Assembly: GCA_021186555.1 (NCBI GenBank)
Contig: JAJKFL010000005.1
Coordinates: 26,476,635 to 26,540,634, forward strand
DNA: 64,000 bases
Direction of reading: 5' to 3'
Origin: Reticulitermes speratus
Taxonomy: Eukaryota > Arthropoda > Insecta > Blattodea > Rhinotermitidae
Shown here: in pieces, positions 25,401 to 35,689 of the stretch
How positions within the stretch are numbered: position 1 is the first letter of the stretch
Layout: each line of letters opens with the position of its first letter
Translations under genes and position numbers: made by a program
Notes under the pieces: generated by a model
Database searches by the model: none
What the model was told of the DNA's origin: nothing
What the model saw: the letters and a program-made list of their open reading frames with translations, nothing else

Positions 25401-28400
25401 ACAGTCACCAACAGACACTTCCGTCACAATGTTCAGCCTTGTGAACAACACATTGGCTGTACCTTTAAATTCCCTTTGTCTTATACTCTGAGATTATCAC
25501 AGAAGAATGGGAACAAGATGAGAAATTTTAAATAGGCCTAATTTCTTTTGCCTGCACATTACAGAAAATAACAATGATAAAATAAGTTAAAAATTGTTAA
25601 TAATCTACATCTTATCAAACACACATAACAGCCGGTTAGCGAAATTTCTGAATATCAGTTACCCACTTATAAAAAAGGGCCTCTTTGCACTATTGCATAT
25701 GTCTATTTAATATCCCACATATCCATACCGTACTGAACACCAAGTCTCAACCAACCAGTTTAGCTAAAAGTGCTGTCAATTTTATATGAATGATGTCACA
25801 ATTATTTGACAATAAAGGCATTTAGTTAACGTTTTTATTTACACAACGATGACAAAGCTACGTTAATATTTGTGTTTAAAGTGGAGATGAAATAGACGTA
25901 TAAGCTCATATGTAAATAATATTTAGAGCGAAATTTGTGTTGGAGAAAATGGCGGGGTGGCTGAAGCACGGGACGAGGTTATGGCTGAGCTCCCGGCGCA
26001 AAATACCTAAGATTCTTATAAATACTAAAAGGTGTGTTTGCATACTCACATTCCAGGCTCCATTTGCAAAGCTCGTTGCCGAAATCATCAGGCATCTCCA
26101 AGTTCTCACCTCTGATCTGTCTTATTCTATAAAGAAGATGATACCGTGTTAGTGTGATTTATTGGGGCAGTTTATATAATGTTTTGCAGCAGCTCTTATC
26201 AAGAGAAATAAGAGACTCATGTAGCAGTACCCGTTCTTTGTCCTTCGGATAACTTCTTTTCTGGCAAACACCACACTATACGGTGTGTCTAAATTTTAAA
26301 GAACGCACAAGAATCCGATCAAGACATTAATCTTTACTTCTTTAATTAAAGTAAACTAGGATTCCAATCACATTCATATCTCCTACCACAAGACTTCCCC
26401 ATCGCTTCAACCCTGCATACTGACAGCAGTACGCAGTGAATGTCTCACTGTACTTTTGAGTACTCTGCTACGTCCGCGGCCGTAAACTGATATCCTGCAA
26501 GTTACTGGATAAATCTAGCGTGTCACAGAACGATACACAACTTACCTCTTTATGAAGTCGTTGGCAACTGCATCTATAGGACCCACATAGAGCTTAGTTG
26601 ACCGTGGTTGCATCATAGTTTGATTCACTTTCGACCTGAAGTTCTGCCACTCTTCGCCCTGACTGAAAGGAAGTGTAGCAAGTGTAATTATTGTGTGATG
26701 TGAGTGAGAAGGAGCGTTGCTGTCACAGCAGAGTTGTTACATCTTAGGCGTCATGTATGATGAACTCTTTATTTGACTGATGCAGAAGAAGAAATAAAGG
26801 TATTCGATAAAGGAGGGTAATAAACGTGGCTATGTTCTGCTGGATAATAGTAATAAGGGTTTGTAACTAGGGTTACAATAAGCAAACGAAATAACTCCAT
26901 GCAGTAGAGCCCTCCAGGGACCAGCATTTTTTTCAGGTTGTCAAGATACTTCCCCGCCCTGCAAAAATTACACGCTTGTTAGCGTATTCAAAATAGCCGG
27001 AGCCTGTAACACACGTTAACCCCAACCAGAATAATCCAGTCCATATACATACGTCCTGTTATTGTGAGATCTGTTTCAATATTAGACTAATATTTTACTA
27101 TGTTTCCATGTATTAAAATCCTTCTTGAGGCGCTAACATTTGTTCACATGCTCAAGCTAACTATCAGTTATAAAAAATAAATAGCTCAGTACCGTGTTGA
27201 AAAACCGCATATGTATCATAAATTCCAATTGGCCAGATGAATCCAGTGGATATATTCATATTTTGTTACTTCAGTATTCTTGGAATATTATTCCAATATT
27301 ATTGTCTAGCTTTCAGACATTCTGCCTAAAGTTACATCAATCGTGCCACACCTTCCACCCATCCTATCCTTTTCTATTGACCGCTGTAATGATATTTAGT
27401 GATCACTGATTACAAAACTCCTCATTAGCCTAATCTGTACTGTCCATCTTACCATACGACGCAGTATAACTGAGTTGCTGACTGCATCAAGTAAACCATA
27501 AAAACCTATCCAGTCTCAGTTTGCATCAACTTAGGCCCAGTGAGTAAATTTGGTATGAATTTTAGAAATTGCAGTTTTTTGTGATATGATAAAATGTGGT
27601 CGGGTAGGTGGTTAGTAAAATTTCGAAAGAACATTCTGCCTGAACCTTCACGACAAATATCGTGCCGTGTAAACTATAGCTAATGTTACGTGGATCTTTC
27701 CCTACCATACGGTGTAGATAGTTTAGGTTACAGGTGGAGGAAACATCCCCATACTTGAAGGGTAGCAGCGGATGGACATAGCAATAAATTGACTAATCGG
27801 TTGTGAACAGCCACATTACCTTGTTATCTGGCTTTGGAGATTGGTGAGGGCTGTCAATTCACGTAAAATTCCAATATGTTATGAAGTTTTTCTGTTAATT
27901 TTAAGACCTAGGATTAGATGGACTGATAGTATTAAAATGTACCTTTATCTTAAGGGAACACAGATCAGTGGCGTGTTCATATATGCGAGGTAGGAAACGC
28001 ATGAGTTCCACGAAAACTAGAAAATTTCTGTAAGTGTAAAAGGGACTGTAGGCTCCGCTGCTTGGAGTTAAATACAAAACCTTCACCAATTTTAAATACG
28101 TTTAATTGTGTTAGATAAAACCCTATGTGAAGAAGACAGTAATTAAATCGCTTTTGTGTCTCTTCACTATGTTATCAAGTCATTTTTTTCATATTATCTT
28201 CTGTAATCGGTGTTTCCACTTACTTTGTAATCAAACCAGCAACACCCTGGAAGATATCTTTCCTTATCATACGGTAATATCTTAAACACTGCATTGTATC
28301 TCTTATGGGCCATGGTCCTTCGTTTCTGAATACCTAAACATATTAATACGGATATTAACTGTGTGTGTTACTTTGTTAATAGCTTAGATACAGATTTTTA

Positions 28401-31400
28401 TGTAATAACATTCGAAAATTCCATAACTGCTATTTAATAACCTTTATCTCCGTTACAAACATCAGTCTCTGAAAATGTGAGGCCGTTATCACTTTTCATC
28501 CTTCAAATATGACATCTCTTTGAGTTCTGTGATACGATTATTAAGTAAATCATAGCAAGTTGTTCCAGTCGGCATTACTTAAGTAACTCAAAATGTAAAT
28601 GATTAAGCTTAAGTAAACCAAAATTCAAATGATTTCACTTGTGGGAATCAAAATGCAAATTGTTGTACTCTAATAAATTTAGTTCCCTTGCCGACTGAAA
28701 CAACTTTGTGTATTTTAATGGAAAAAGCATTCTTTACTGTTGTTTATCATTCTTGATATCATGACTGTTCATGGTTCACTGCTAATTCTATCTGAACGAA
28801 GAGGTGACATTTTTGTATTGAAATTGAGAGAGTAAAGCAAATTATAAGTAAGGTGGTGTAAGTGTGGAATGGTACATTCGTAAATCTGATAGCAAAAGTT
28901 CAATTTTACCCTACATCAGTGTAATATTGCCTTTTATGTGATGGTCTTACATGTCTTCATGTGCTTTCTTTCACTCAGAATTTATAAAACTGGAAGAAAC
29001 GTACGGACTTCTATGTATATAAAATTGCACTTGTACTTTCTTTGGAAGAACGTACGTGTCGTACTTTAAACGCTGATACAGCATTAAGTGTAAAGGGGTG
29101 GTCCAAATATAAGTTACAGTGCACGGAATGTCGTTACAAATAGTCATAGACTGATCGGATTTGTTGCAAAGCAGTTGGTTATACTCATTTGGCAAAAATG
29201 CTTTGAAGCTCTTAACTTTGCACGACATGTGTGGTGACGGGTATCAGTTAAACACGGCGACTCAACTGGAACAGCGTTCTAAGAACAGATCCAGTAAGTA
29301 ATTTGGTTTTATAAGGCAAAGGATATGTCTGCAGCAGAAATTGATCGTCAGCTGGTCGACGTTTACGGGACAATGTGATGAGTCGGCAGAGTATGGACAC
29401 AAGGTATGCACACTTTTCAACGGGACGAATCATTACGGACAACTGTGAGAGAAGCGGCAGACAAACAGCAACAAGCACGCCAGGCAAGAAGACACGTGTG
29501 GAAAACTCAGTTCTCGAAACAGAAATATTAATGTCAGTGAATTCCAACACGACTTGAGTCTGTAACATGGAACGTTTGTTAGGATCACTCAGGGCTTAGG
29601 ATTCCACAAGGTGTGTGCGCAATGGTGCTGCAAGTGCTGTCGAACTATCGGAAGACCACAGGCGCAAAGGATGGTTTGTGCCCTCTCAGTCCTGCCATGC
29701 AGTTCTCGAGCGCAGTGTAACTGCAGACGAGACGTGGGTTTATCACAATATCCTGGAGATGAAGCGTGTAAGAGTGGGATGGAAACGTCCTGGGCCCCCT
29801 CGATCGAAGAATTTAAAGATTGTGAAGTCGGCAGGCAAAGTGATGGCCAACCGTGTTTTTGGGGGCCATAAATGTGTGTTGTTGGTAGACTTCATGCAAC
29901 AGGGAACAACAATCAATGCAGGTGCATACTGTACGACACTGTTACTGTTAAGTGCTGCCATTAAACGAAAACGCCTAGGCTGTTTACGAAAGGTGTTTTT
30001 CAGTAACGAATATTTTAATTTTCCGTCTAATAGAAATATGTATCTTTTATTAAAAACAGCAACATATTTCGGTGTTTTGCTTTTGCATGACAACGCTCGG
30101 CCGCACAGTGCCAACGCTGCTTGACAACTCCTGCAGCGCTTCCGGTGGGAGATCTCGGAATATGCGGCGTACAGCGCTGTTCTGTCACCGAGCGCCTACC
30201 ATCTGTTTTCTCCTAAAAGATCATCTTGGTGGCCACAGACTTCAAGGTAATGACGACATGAAAACTTTTGCGATACGGCGGTTGCAATTGCAGGAAATGG
30301 ACACCTATCAACAGGAAATCGGAAAGCTAGTTGTCCGATATGACAGATATGACAATCGTGGTGGAGACTACGTTAAAAGTAAATTGGCAGTCGTAAATAT
30401 GCATGTATATTGTTTTTGTTAGAACAATAAATGGATAGTTCATAATACACGACTTGTAAACTTATTTTCGGACCACTTCTCCTGCGTAACTATAATCTTG
30501 ATGATTAAGCGATAGTCTTTGCATGTAAACACTTTTTTTTTGTATGGCTCGACAGCCTTATATGGGCCTGAGCCTCCTCGTTTCGTCGAGGTTTCATGGT
30601 CACACACATTTGAGACACATCACAGTCGGTAGGACTCCTCTGGACGAGGGACCAGCTCGTCGCAGAGACCTCTACCTGACATCACACAACACTCACAACA
30701 GACAGACATCCATGCCCCCGGTGGGATTTTTTTTTTTTTTTAATTCCTGGGTTTTCCCCTTTGATCCATTTGTACTGTTGAAGTCCTTTTTGTCCTGCAT
30801 GTCAACTTATGTTTCATGCTATCGTCCATACATCTAACACAACACAAACATCCATGCCCCCGGTGGGATTCGAACCCACAATCCCAGTAAGCGAGAGGCC
30901 GCAGACCCACGCCTTAGACCGCACGGCCACTGGGATCGGCCGGGATTCGAACCCACGATCCTAGTAAGCTAGCGGCCGAAGACCCACGCCTTAGACCGCA
31001 AGGCCACTGGGATCGGCATGTAAACACTTACCTTCTCTATTTCATTAGGATCGAAGAGCATCACTATGGTTTTACCATTTGGCATTCCACTGATCTTCAT
31101 GATCGTCCCATATTTTTCGTGAAGAATTTTGTGGAATGATTCATCCAGAATGCGGCTTAAGTCACCTTAAATTTAAAGTTAAATAATTCGTTAATTTAAG
31201 AGGTAAGTAAATCTAACAAAAAGAGATTAACAATTTTAGGCGCGTTCGCAAAGTTACTACAAACGACAATTAGCTTCGTCATGTCTGTCGGTCTGTCGGT
31301 CTGTCTGTCTGTCTGTACGTCTGTCTGTCCGTCCATCCGCATGGAACAACTCGGCTCTCACTGGAAGAGTCTTTTTTCCGAAAATCGTACCCTTTATGAG

Positions 31401-34400
31401 ATAATGTGGAGAAATATGGTAGAGCCGGACAGGCCACAGATGATAATATAATACGGCACGTGCGCTTTGCGAGCTGGGTAACTAAGACTACAAACACACT
31501 CTTAGTATATGTGATACTTATTGCTCTTCCATGGCAAAAATTGTTACGTGAACGTGCTTCTGTGTCATGTTATACGTACATTACCTGTCTTGTTAGTGTC
31601 TAGCATTCAAACGACATTATATTTTAGTTAGTAGGAAAGGTATACTTAAGATCGCACTCACGTTTTACTGTTTATTCTGTAGTCCTATTAATACCAACTT
31701 ATAATCCGCAAATTTAATTTGTGTATCTACTTTATCACCACGAAATATGGTGTGGCAATAGATTCTCAAATACACACTTCTTTCTTTACATTTTATGTCT
31801 CATACAAACATGTTGTTGGTAACATAGTCTACCAGTCTAAGGAATTTAATTGGCAATAATTAATGAACCATTTGAGTTAGACTTGTGAAACTTTATGTCG
31901 AGATATATCGTGGTAAACATGATTACAAATTGTCTTTTAGATGGAAACCCTGGTTTTTAACAGGCTACGTAGGGACTGTATTATAATAGATATGAAAATA
32001 TTAGTGTGTGAGGGTCTGCAATGGATAAATCTGGCTGGCGACAAGTTCGAATAATGATATGTTATAAACGGAAACAGTGAATCTTCATGTTTGTGAAAGG
32101 CAAACAATTTCTTGATCAGTTGAACGGCTGATAGAAACTGCACAATTTTCCGCTCTCTCTACGTGCAGGGGCCATCTAAATTCAACTTTTCTTGTAGAGT
32201 TTTTTCAGAATTATCAAAGTTCACTTAATGGGTTAAAAGGCGTGATCTTCACAAGGACATATATATTGCGTGTTTGTTTCATGCGCGTCTTGAATGCAAA
32301 AAATAATCTTTTGTAGTAGGTCTAACCTTTGGATTTCTCTTCACCTTGACTATCTCTCGTTAAGGTTGACGATACTGTCAGTAAACACAGCTATTATTAA
32401 TCTCGCGAGAAGAATTCTGCATTTTGGATTTAGATCGTATGTTGGTTATTCAGTCAAGGAAATGTAGGCAAATCAAACTTGAAATTATTCTCATATTTCT
32501 CTCTTCATTTACGCAAGTATATTTAGGTTTATAATCATCTCCTTTATTAATCATTTAAAGGCAGAAATTAATCAGAATTTCTGTTTAAAAAAAATCGGTC
32601 CATACTGCGCAGTAAACACTTTCCATCTGCAATATAAGACTAGTTTGTTGATGCTGTATACAGAATTAATTTCTGTTCTGAAATCTATACAAACACAGGA
32701 ATGTACTCCGTGGGCTGATTGCGGAGGGTTTTAATGTTCAGCTTGGTGGCTAATTACCGGGCTTTAAGGGTTAAAGCGTATTGGTTACATTATGACGACT
32801 AAACTACCAGAATTTTGTCTTCGTGTAAACAGTATGTTACATAACACGAATTTTGTGTTAAAGTTAGGAAAGCCTTAACGGGTTAATGAATAATGCTCTT
32901 ATATATTAATTACTTCTGTAGTATTTCTAATGACAGGACCGTAGCCTCTTCCAAAGCTAGTTCTCCACAGGGTGCGGTCTAGTGCTTCCTCTTTCAATTT
33001 CGCTCTTATATATGGACGAACACATTTTCTTTAGCGGTTACGTTAATCTGTGTTGTAAGGGCAGGTCAGAAAAATATATAGACTTTTGTCCTACAAGTAG
33101 GCCTGACAAGCCGTCACTTAAACTGCAGCAAGTATAATAACCATGTGGATATCACGTTAGTGAGTTCACAAAGAAAATCGTAAACGTTTCACCAGGCGTA
33201 CGGCTTTCGTCCAAGACATGGATCTCCAGCCTTTTTATGGCAAAGAGTCACATCCCTTATTGTGGGCTGGTTTGCGGGCCGCACTTAAAAGAATAATTGG
33301 TATACCTATCCGCCTAAATTATTTTGTGATTTTTGTAGTATGTACACAATTTACAAATGTTGTCTGGGGTTGCATAACACAACCTGGCAGGCCTCGTAAA
33401 ACTATCCTTCTAAGAAATATACACATTTTCCAAATACGTTCTTTCCATTTTTTATACTTCTTTCGTTTTTTTTTGGTTATGTACGGCAAATACAAATCGA
33501 TTATTGCCGAACAAATCACACTGCACAGTCGTGAATGATTTTCCCTTACATTTTCTTTAGTATTCGTAATGTCAATAATTGGTATAAGATGTGCCAAAAT
33601 TATTGCTATATTTTATTTGTATTGTAGATTTTTTCAGGCGCTTTCGCATGTTTACGAAAATCGCACTTCAGTTTTGCCATGCCTGTCCTTCTGTCTGTCT
33701 CTGAATATATAAACTCGGCGCCAGCTGGACGAATTTTCGAGAAATCCGAATTAGAAAAATTTATAAAAAATATATCGACAATTTCCAACTTTCTTTGTAA
33801 TCGTGTGAAAATATCGGACACTTTGCATGAAAACAGTACTTTTACACTTCTGACGGCTACGTGTTGCTCAGCAATACAAACAATAACTCACTGTTGGATT
33901 GCCGTGAAAACAGTGGTTACGTGAAGACGTAAGTAGTGTTGCGCTCTGTAGACAGTTCCTGTCTGTTTATAATATACTGCACTGCACCTTGTGTAACGTA
34001 GGAATTATTTTGAACCTATAGGTGCCCAAGATAAATTCTTACCACTATTTTACTATAAAATATCAAATAATATACATTATAAAAATTCTCTTGACTATTT
34101 ACGATGATGAAACATATGGGACGATGGATAGAACACATTTTTTCTACATGGTTTCACTTTATCGATGACCTTTAACGGAGTAACAAAACAATAAAGTATC
34201 TTACCAATATATGGAATAAATCTCCAGACATTCCCTATTATAGGCAACGGCTTTGGCCCTGGAATGTCTTTGAATGGCTTAGCGTAATCCCACTCCTCCG
34301 GTCTGGCCTCCGCGAAGGCCACGGTGCTGTTACATCTCTTGAGCACAAGCGCACTAACATTGCGCAACACTTGCTGTTGACCCTCTGCGATCAGGCAGCA

Positions 34401-34427
34401 GCTCACGCGAAAGCCCCTCCGCATCAT
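16318..34427 (-). CDS. Mitochondrial-clan cytochrome P450 (CYP12-like), copy 1, complete, 11 exons
   Basis: Haem-thiolate monooxygenase expected in the mitochondrial matrix, using electrons from adrenodoxin. Exons (minus strand, 5' to 3'): 34427-34205, 31165-31032, 28333-28224, 26662-26546, 26126-26050, 24028-23827, 21938-21776, 20245-20076, 18635-18557, 18272-18066, 16428-16318. They sum to 1593 nt, 530 codons plus TGA, with all phases matching and GT-AG borders. Visible motifs: leader rich in Arg/Cys without an ER anchor (residues 1-40), PGPKP hinge (56-60), helix C W161xxxR165, helix I AGIDTTS (338-344), E396xxR399, PERW (450-453), haem loop FGFGPRMCIG with Cys478. The length fits the family. 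VLEKLL in exon 7 and RNEGPWP in exon 3 resemble CYP12, whose known members act mainly on xenobiotics; family assignment is by eye and could be another mitochondrial-clan family. The ATG is set by the promoter 12 nt upstream. Confidence 0.93.
18066..18272 (-). CDS. P450 copy 1, exon 10 (PERF and haem loop)
   Basis: Residues 426-494, 69 full codons. Holds YIPERWI and FGFGPRMCIGRRFAE; Cys478 is the axial haem ligand. RRFAELE after the loop is typical of mitochondrial P450s. Phase 0 at both ends. Confidence 0.97.
18557..18635 (-). CDS. P450 copy 1, exon 9 (SRS5 strand)
   Basis: Residues 400-425, MSAISVGNQRQTIKDM then VLADYQVPKG, 79 nt. The KDMVLADYQVPKG stretch matches the strand after helix K in CYP12 proteins. 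Donor GTAAGT, acceptor TTGCAG. Confidence 0.93.
20076..20245 (-). CDS. P450 copy 1, exon 8 (helices I to K, ExxR)
   Basis: Residues 343-398 plus split Arg399: TSYSVANVLYLLAKNPDKQ to CIKETM. E396 and R399 form the ExxR pair of helix K. Donor GTACCA, acceptor TTCAG. Confidence 0.94.
21125..21206. repeat. Hairpin insertion in intron 7 of copy 1
   Basis: Inverted arms AAAACCAACATATGCACTG and inverse (21,125-21,157 and 21,174-21,206). The surrounding stretch 21,095-21,209 is missing from unit 2 and is bordered by TGACTTGGGCT...TTTCACAT on both sides. Confidence 0.65.
21741..21775. repeat. GTCA/GTTA microsatellite at the exon 7 donor, copy 1
   Basis: Three GTCA units and about five GTTA units run up to the splice donor; read on the gene strand the donor is GTAACTAACTAAC. 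Unit 2 has fewer GTTA units at 42,546-42,570. Confidence 0.85.
21776..21938 (-). CDS. P450 copy 1, exon 7 (helices H-I, oxygen groove)
   Basis: Residues 289-342, FALKYTNQAMERL to DMMWAGIDT, 163 nt. AGIDT plus TS from exon 8 is the helix I oxygen-activation motif. The acceptor ending ACAG is chosen because it restores phase and because copy 2 has a stronger tract at the same site. The donor GTAACT is the first unit of a GTTA microsatellite. Confidence 0.92.
23611..23660 (+). ncRNA. Hammerhead-ribozyme-like module in intron 6 of copy 1
   Basis: CTGAGGA, unpaired T, stem II GGTTTT/AAAACC, GAA, stem III AC-ATAT-GT, cleavage base A. Stem I GTTCCC/GAGGAT has one mismatch. It is in a 165-bp stretch (about 23,545-23,710) replaced by unrelated sequence in unit 2. 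Confidence 0.45.
23827..24028 (-). CDS. P450 copy 1, exon 6 (helices E to G)
   Basis: Residues 222-287 plus split codons, IVYIALDTRLGCL to AADVFT, 202 nt. It includes the F-G region where substrate contacts usually fall. The donor is GTGCGT, weaker than the other donors; the alternative GTATGA seven bases further out breaks the frame with exon 7. Confidence 0.88.
26050..26126 (-). CDS. P450 copy 1, exon 5 (helix D-E region)
   Basis: A 77-nt exon, residues 196-220 between split codons: IRQIRGENLEMPDDF then GNELCKWSLE. Acceptor TATAG, donor GTGAGT. Two residues differ from copy 2 (G to N, S to G). Confidence 0.92.
26546..26662 (-). CDS. P450 copy 1, exon 4 (helix C)
   Basis: Residues 157-194 between two split codons, starting QGEEWQNFR and ending NDFIK. 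It holds the WxxxR pair that contacts a haem propionate. The encoded residues are identical to copy 2 apart from the split first codon, in contrast with neighbouring exons. Confidence 0.95.
28224..28333 (-). CDS. P450 copy 1, exon 3 (helix B to C, SRS1 region)
   Basis: Residues 120-155 plus a split codon, VFRNEGPWPIRD to GVAGLIT, 110 nt. There is no long open frame around it; it was found by searching for the RNEG motif that follows EIEK in CYP12 proteins. Acceptor TTTAG and donor GTAAGT frame it exactly, and phases agree with exons 2 and 4. Confidence 0.92.
29093..30484 (+). mobile_element. mariner DNA transposon, decayed, in intron 2 of copy 1
   Basis: Imperfect terminal inverted repeats with core GTGGTCC at 29,095-29,117 and 30,456-30,482, with TA dinucleotides nearby. 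Transposase pieces on the plus strand, antisense to the P450: SAAEIDRQLVDVYG (near 29,330), VTADETWVYHN with the first catalytic Asp (near 29,720), LLVDFMQQGTTINA, LLLHDNARPHSA with the second Asp (near 30,085). Several frame breaks; the third Asp of the PSDYHLF motif reads Ala. About 100 extra bases sit between RKRLG and LLHDN compared with typical mariner proteins. The same copy is in unit 2, so it inserted before the duplication. Confidence 0.88.
30534..31015 (-). mobile_element. Composite tRNA-derived SINE in intron 2 of copy 1
   Basis: Minus-strand element, sense to the P450. Two tRNA-like heads in a row (31,015-30,941 and 30,938-30,853, each with a B box around GGGATTCGAACCC or its variant), then a short body and A run, then a further SINE body ending in nine A (plus-strand T run 30,534-30,541). 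Flanked by the 13-bp repeat GCATGTAAACACT at 30,521-30,533 and 31,016-31,028. Absent from unit 2, so it inserted after the duplication. Confidence 0.85.
31032..31165 (-). CDS. P450 copy 1, exon 2 (helix A and beta 1)
   Basis: Residues 75-119, from DLSRILDE to LFDPNEIEK, 134 nt, phase 1 in and phase 0 out. HEKYGTIMK is the usual strand after helix A. The GTAAGT donor is followed after three more intron bases by a SINE insertion. Confidence 0.93.
31233..31570 (+). repeat. Dispersed TCTG-bearing repeat, internally deleted, intron 1 of copy 1
   Basis: Starts TTTTAGGCGCGTTCGCAAAG, carries a (TCTG/TCGG)n run, then GGAACAACTCGGCTCTCACT, and ends with GTTACGTGAACGTGC. About 220 bp present in the unit 2 copy are missing after CTGGAAGAGTC. 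Confidence 0.65.
33630..33925 (+). repeat. Related dispersed repeat, intron 1 of copy 1
   Basis: CAGGCGCTTTCGCATGTTTA, then CTGTCCTTCTGTCTGTC and ACGAATTTTCGAGAAATCCG, ending GTGGTTACGTGAAGACG. Same layout as the TCTG family but different sequence, so a sister family. A counterpart is at 55,695-55,990. Confidence 0.45.
34205..34427 (-). CDS. P450 copy 1, exon 1 (leader and proline hinge)
   Basis: Starts MMRRGFRVSCC and ends PYIG, residues 1-75, closing in phase 1 before a GTAAG donor. Basic residues without acids in the first 14 positions suit a mitochondrial presequence. An upstream in-frame TTG would add seven residues, but it lies upstream of or at the predicted transcription start, so the ATG pair is preferred. 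Confidence 0.9.
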
Positions 34428-34429
34428 CT

Positions 34430-34475
34430 CTTGAACACTGATTGTCAAAACAGGTTGCTGTGCGTATATAGTCCA
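34430..34475 (-). promoter_or_regulatory. P450 copy 1 core promoter: TATA box and initiator
   Basis: TATATA at 34465-34470 and an arthropod-type initiator TCAGT at 34437-34441, with its A at 34439. The 31-base distance between the first T and that A is the textbook spacing. This predicts a 5' leader of only 12 nt before the ATG at 34427. The same arrangement is kept at copy 2. Confidence 0.7.
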
Positions 34476-34685
34476 GAGAGGACAAGTCGATTTATCTTCC
34501 TAAGTAATTGTCATAATGATCCGTCAGCATGAGCAAGCAATTTTACAAGTGTGTTTTACCAAGTTAGTGTTATCATCTTTATCCTACATGATTAAACGAA
34601 AAATTGCTTGTAACGTAACGGGTTTGTTAGTATTGTTAAACGTTCATACATCTTTTAATTTCACTTTTCATGTACACGTATTGAC

Positions 34686-34934
34686 GAATGTTACTTAACG
34701 ACGCTGTCAGTTTCTAATATTATACGTAGTATAACTTCAGTTACAGTTGAGGGAATGGACATGGAACTTATGTGGAATGGTGCTGACCAGGAAAACCGAA
34801 GTACTTGGAGAAAAACCTGTTCCAGCGAAACAGTGTTCAGGAAAAGAAAAACCATATGAACTGGCGTGGGGATAAACCCGGAACTTCGCGGTAAGATGCC
34901 GGCAACTAACCGCCTGAGACATGGCACGGCCGTC
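34686..34934 (-). mobile_element. Second tRNA-derived SINE family, minus strand, unit 2
   Basis: Same element as at 13,225; here the head reads through to CCGGGTTTATCCCC, a recognisable B box. It ends about 50 bp from the tandem junction. Confidence 0.6.
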
Positions 34935-35022
34935 TGAGCTTGTTCTTGATGTATTATTGTCAGTCCTTTATGGTATACTGTACATCATATTTACATAATT
35001 GATATTCTTGTTTATACAATCC

Positions 35023-35225
35023 TGGACCGTGGCGTGGCTGAGGCGGTTAGTCGCACAGCGGAGGATATGTTTCGAAGCCAGACCAGTAAGGCTTGTGGCG
35101 GACAAAGTGGCACTGGGGCAGGTTTTCGTCTGTCGGTATCATTGGACCAATGCTTCATACTCATCCTTCATCTACCACCGACGCTAAATAATTTTAACTA
35201 TTGAAAACTTCGTTAAATAACACAC
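35023..35225 (+). mobile_element. tRNA-derived SINE, plus strand, unit 2
   Basis: Duplicate of the element at 13,561, nearly identical, and again facing a minus-strand SINE of the same tail family. Confidence 0.6.
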
Positions 35226-35689
35226 GTATACTGACTGAATACTACGGTCTGCTGCGTTCTGCGGCTGTTCCTCGCTTTTTTATCTTTTTACTTGTTGTTT
35301 TGATCCTATTCTTACCATTTTAGTACCCGCCAGCCGTGTAGTGTGTGGTAATGGATATCAGCAAATTTCGATTGCGTTTAAAATGGAACAAAAATAAGGG
35401 AAATATTACATTAAGAACTTCTTGCTTTAGTGTGCACATATCGAACATGATACCTTAAAGGATTACATGGGAGAAAATAAAGTTTGGAACAATAGCTGTA
35501 GAAAATATAAAGCACAGCGCACTTTTTCCTGGAAGATTAACAGGTTCCGAGGTAACTGAGAAAGAATTATTACGCCATATTTACATTTCCTAACTTGTCT
35601 ATTAAGCAAAAAGACTGGTCCTCAGAACACACGCCAAGACTACAGAAATATTATATTAATTCAACAATTAAAACAAGCATCCTACTACT

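Larger units (their letters stand above)
13190..34637. repeat. Tandem duplication unit 1 (about 21.4 kb)
   Basis: Contains P450 copy 1 with 3' flank, introns and promoter. It aligns collinearly with 34,638-56,704 from end to end. The left limit is where similarity begins (CGTTCATAC), the right limit where the second copy of that sequence starts. Confidence 0.88.

Noticed and set aside
26925-26975. Acceptor-like TTTTTGCAG followed by a frame reading AGKYLDNLKKML, considered as P450 exon 3
   Set aside because: The true exon 3 (RNEGPWP) is at 28,224-28,333 and joins exons 2 and 4 in phase; the unit 2 counterpart changes sequence in the middle as non-coding DNA does.
28971-29228. 85-residue minus-strand frame with a close copy at 50,881-51,138
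   Set aside because: It overlaps the mariner inverted repeat and its conservation is explained by the tandem duplication.
30544-30837. 97-residue plus-strand frame
   Set aside because: Antisense reading of the composite SINE.
34428-34448. TTG-initiated seven-residue N-terminal extension of P450 copy 1 (and GTG in copy 2)
   Set aside because: It lies at or before the inferred transcription start and lacks ATG.
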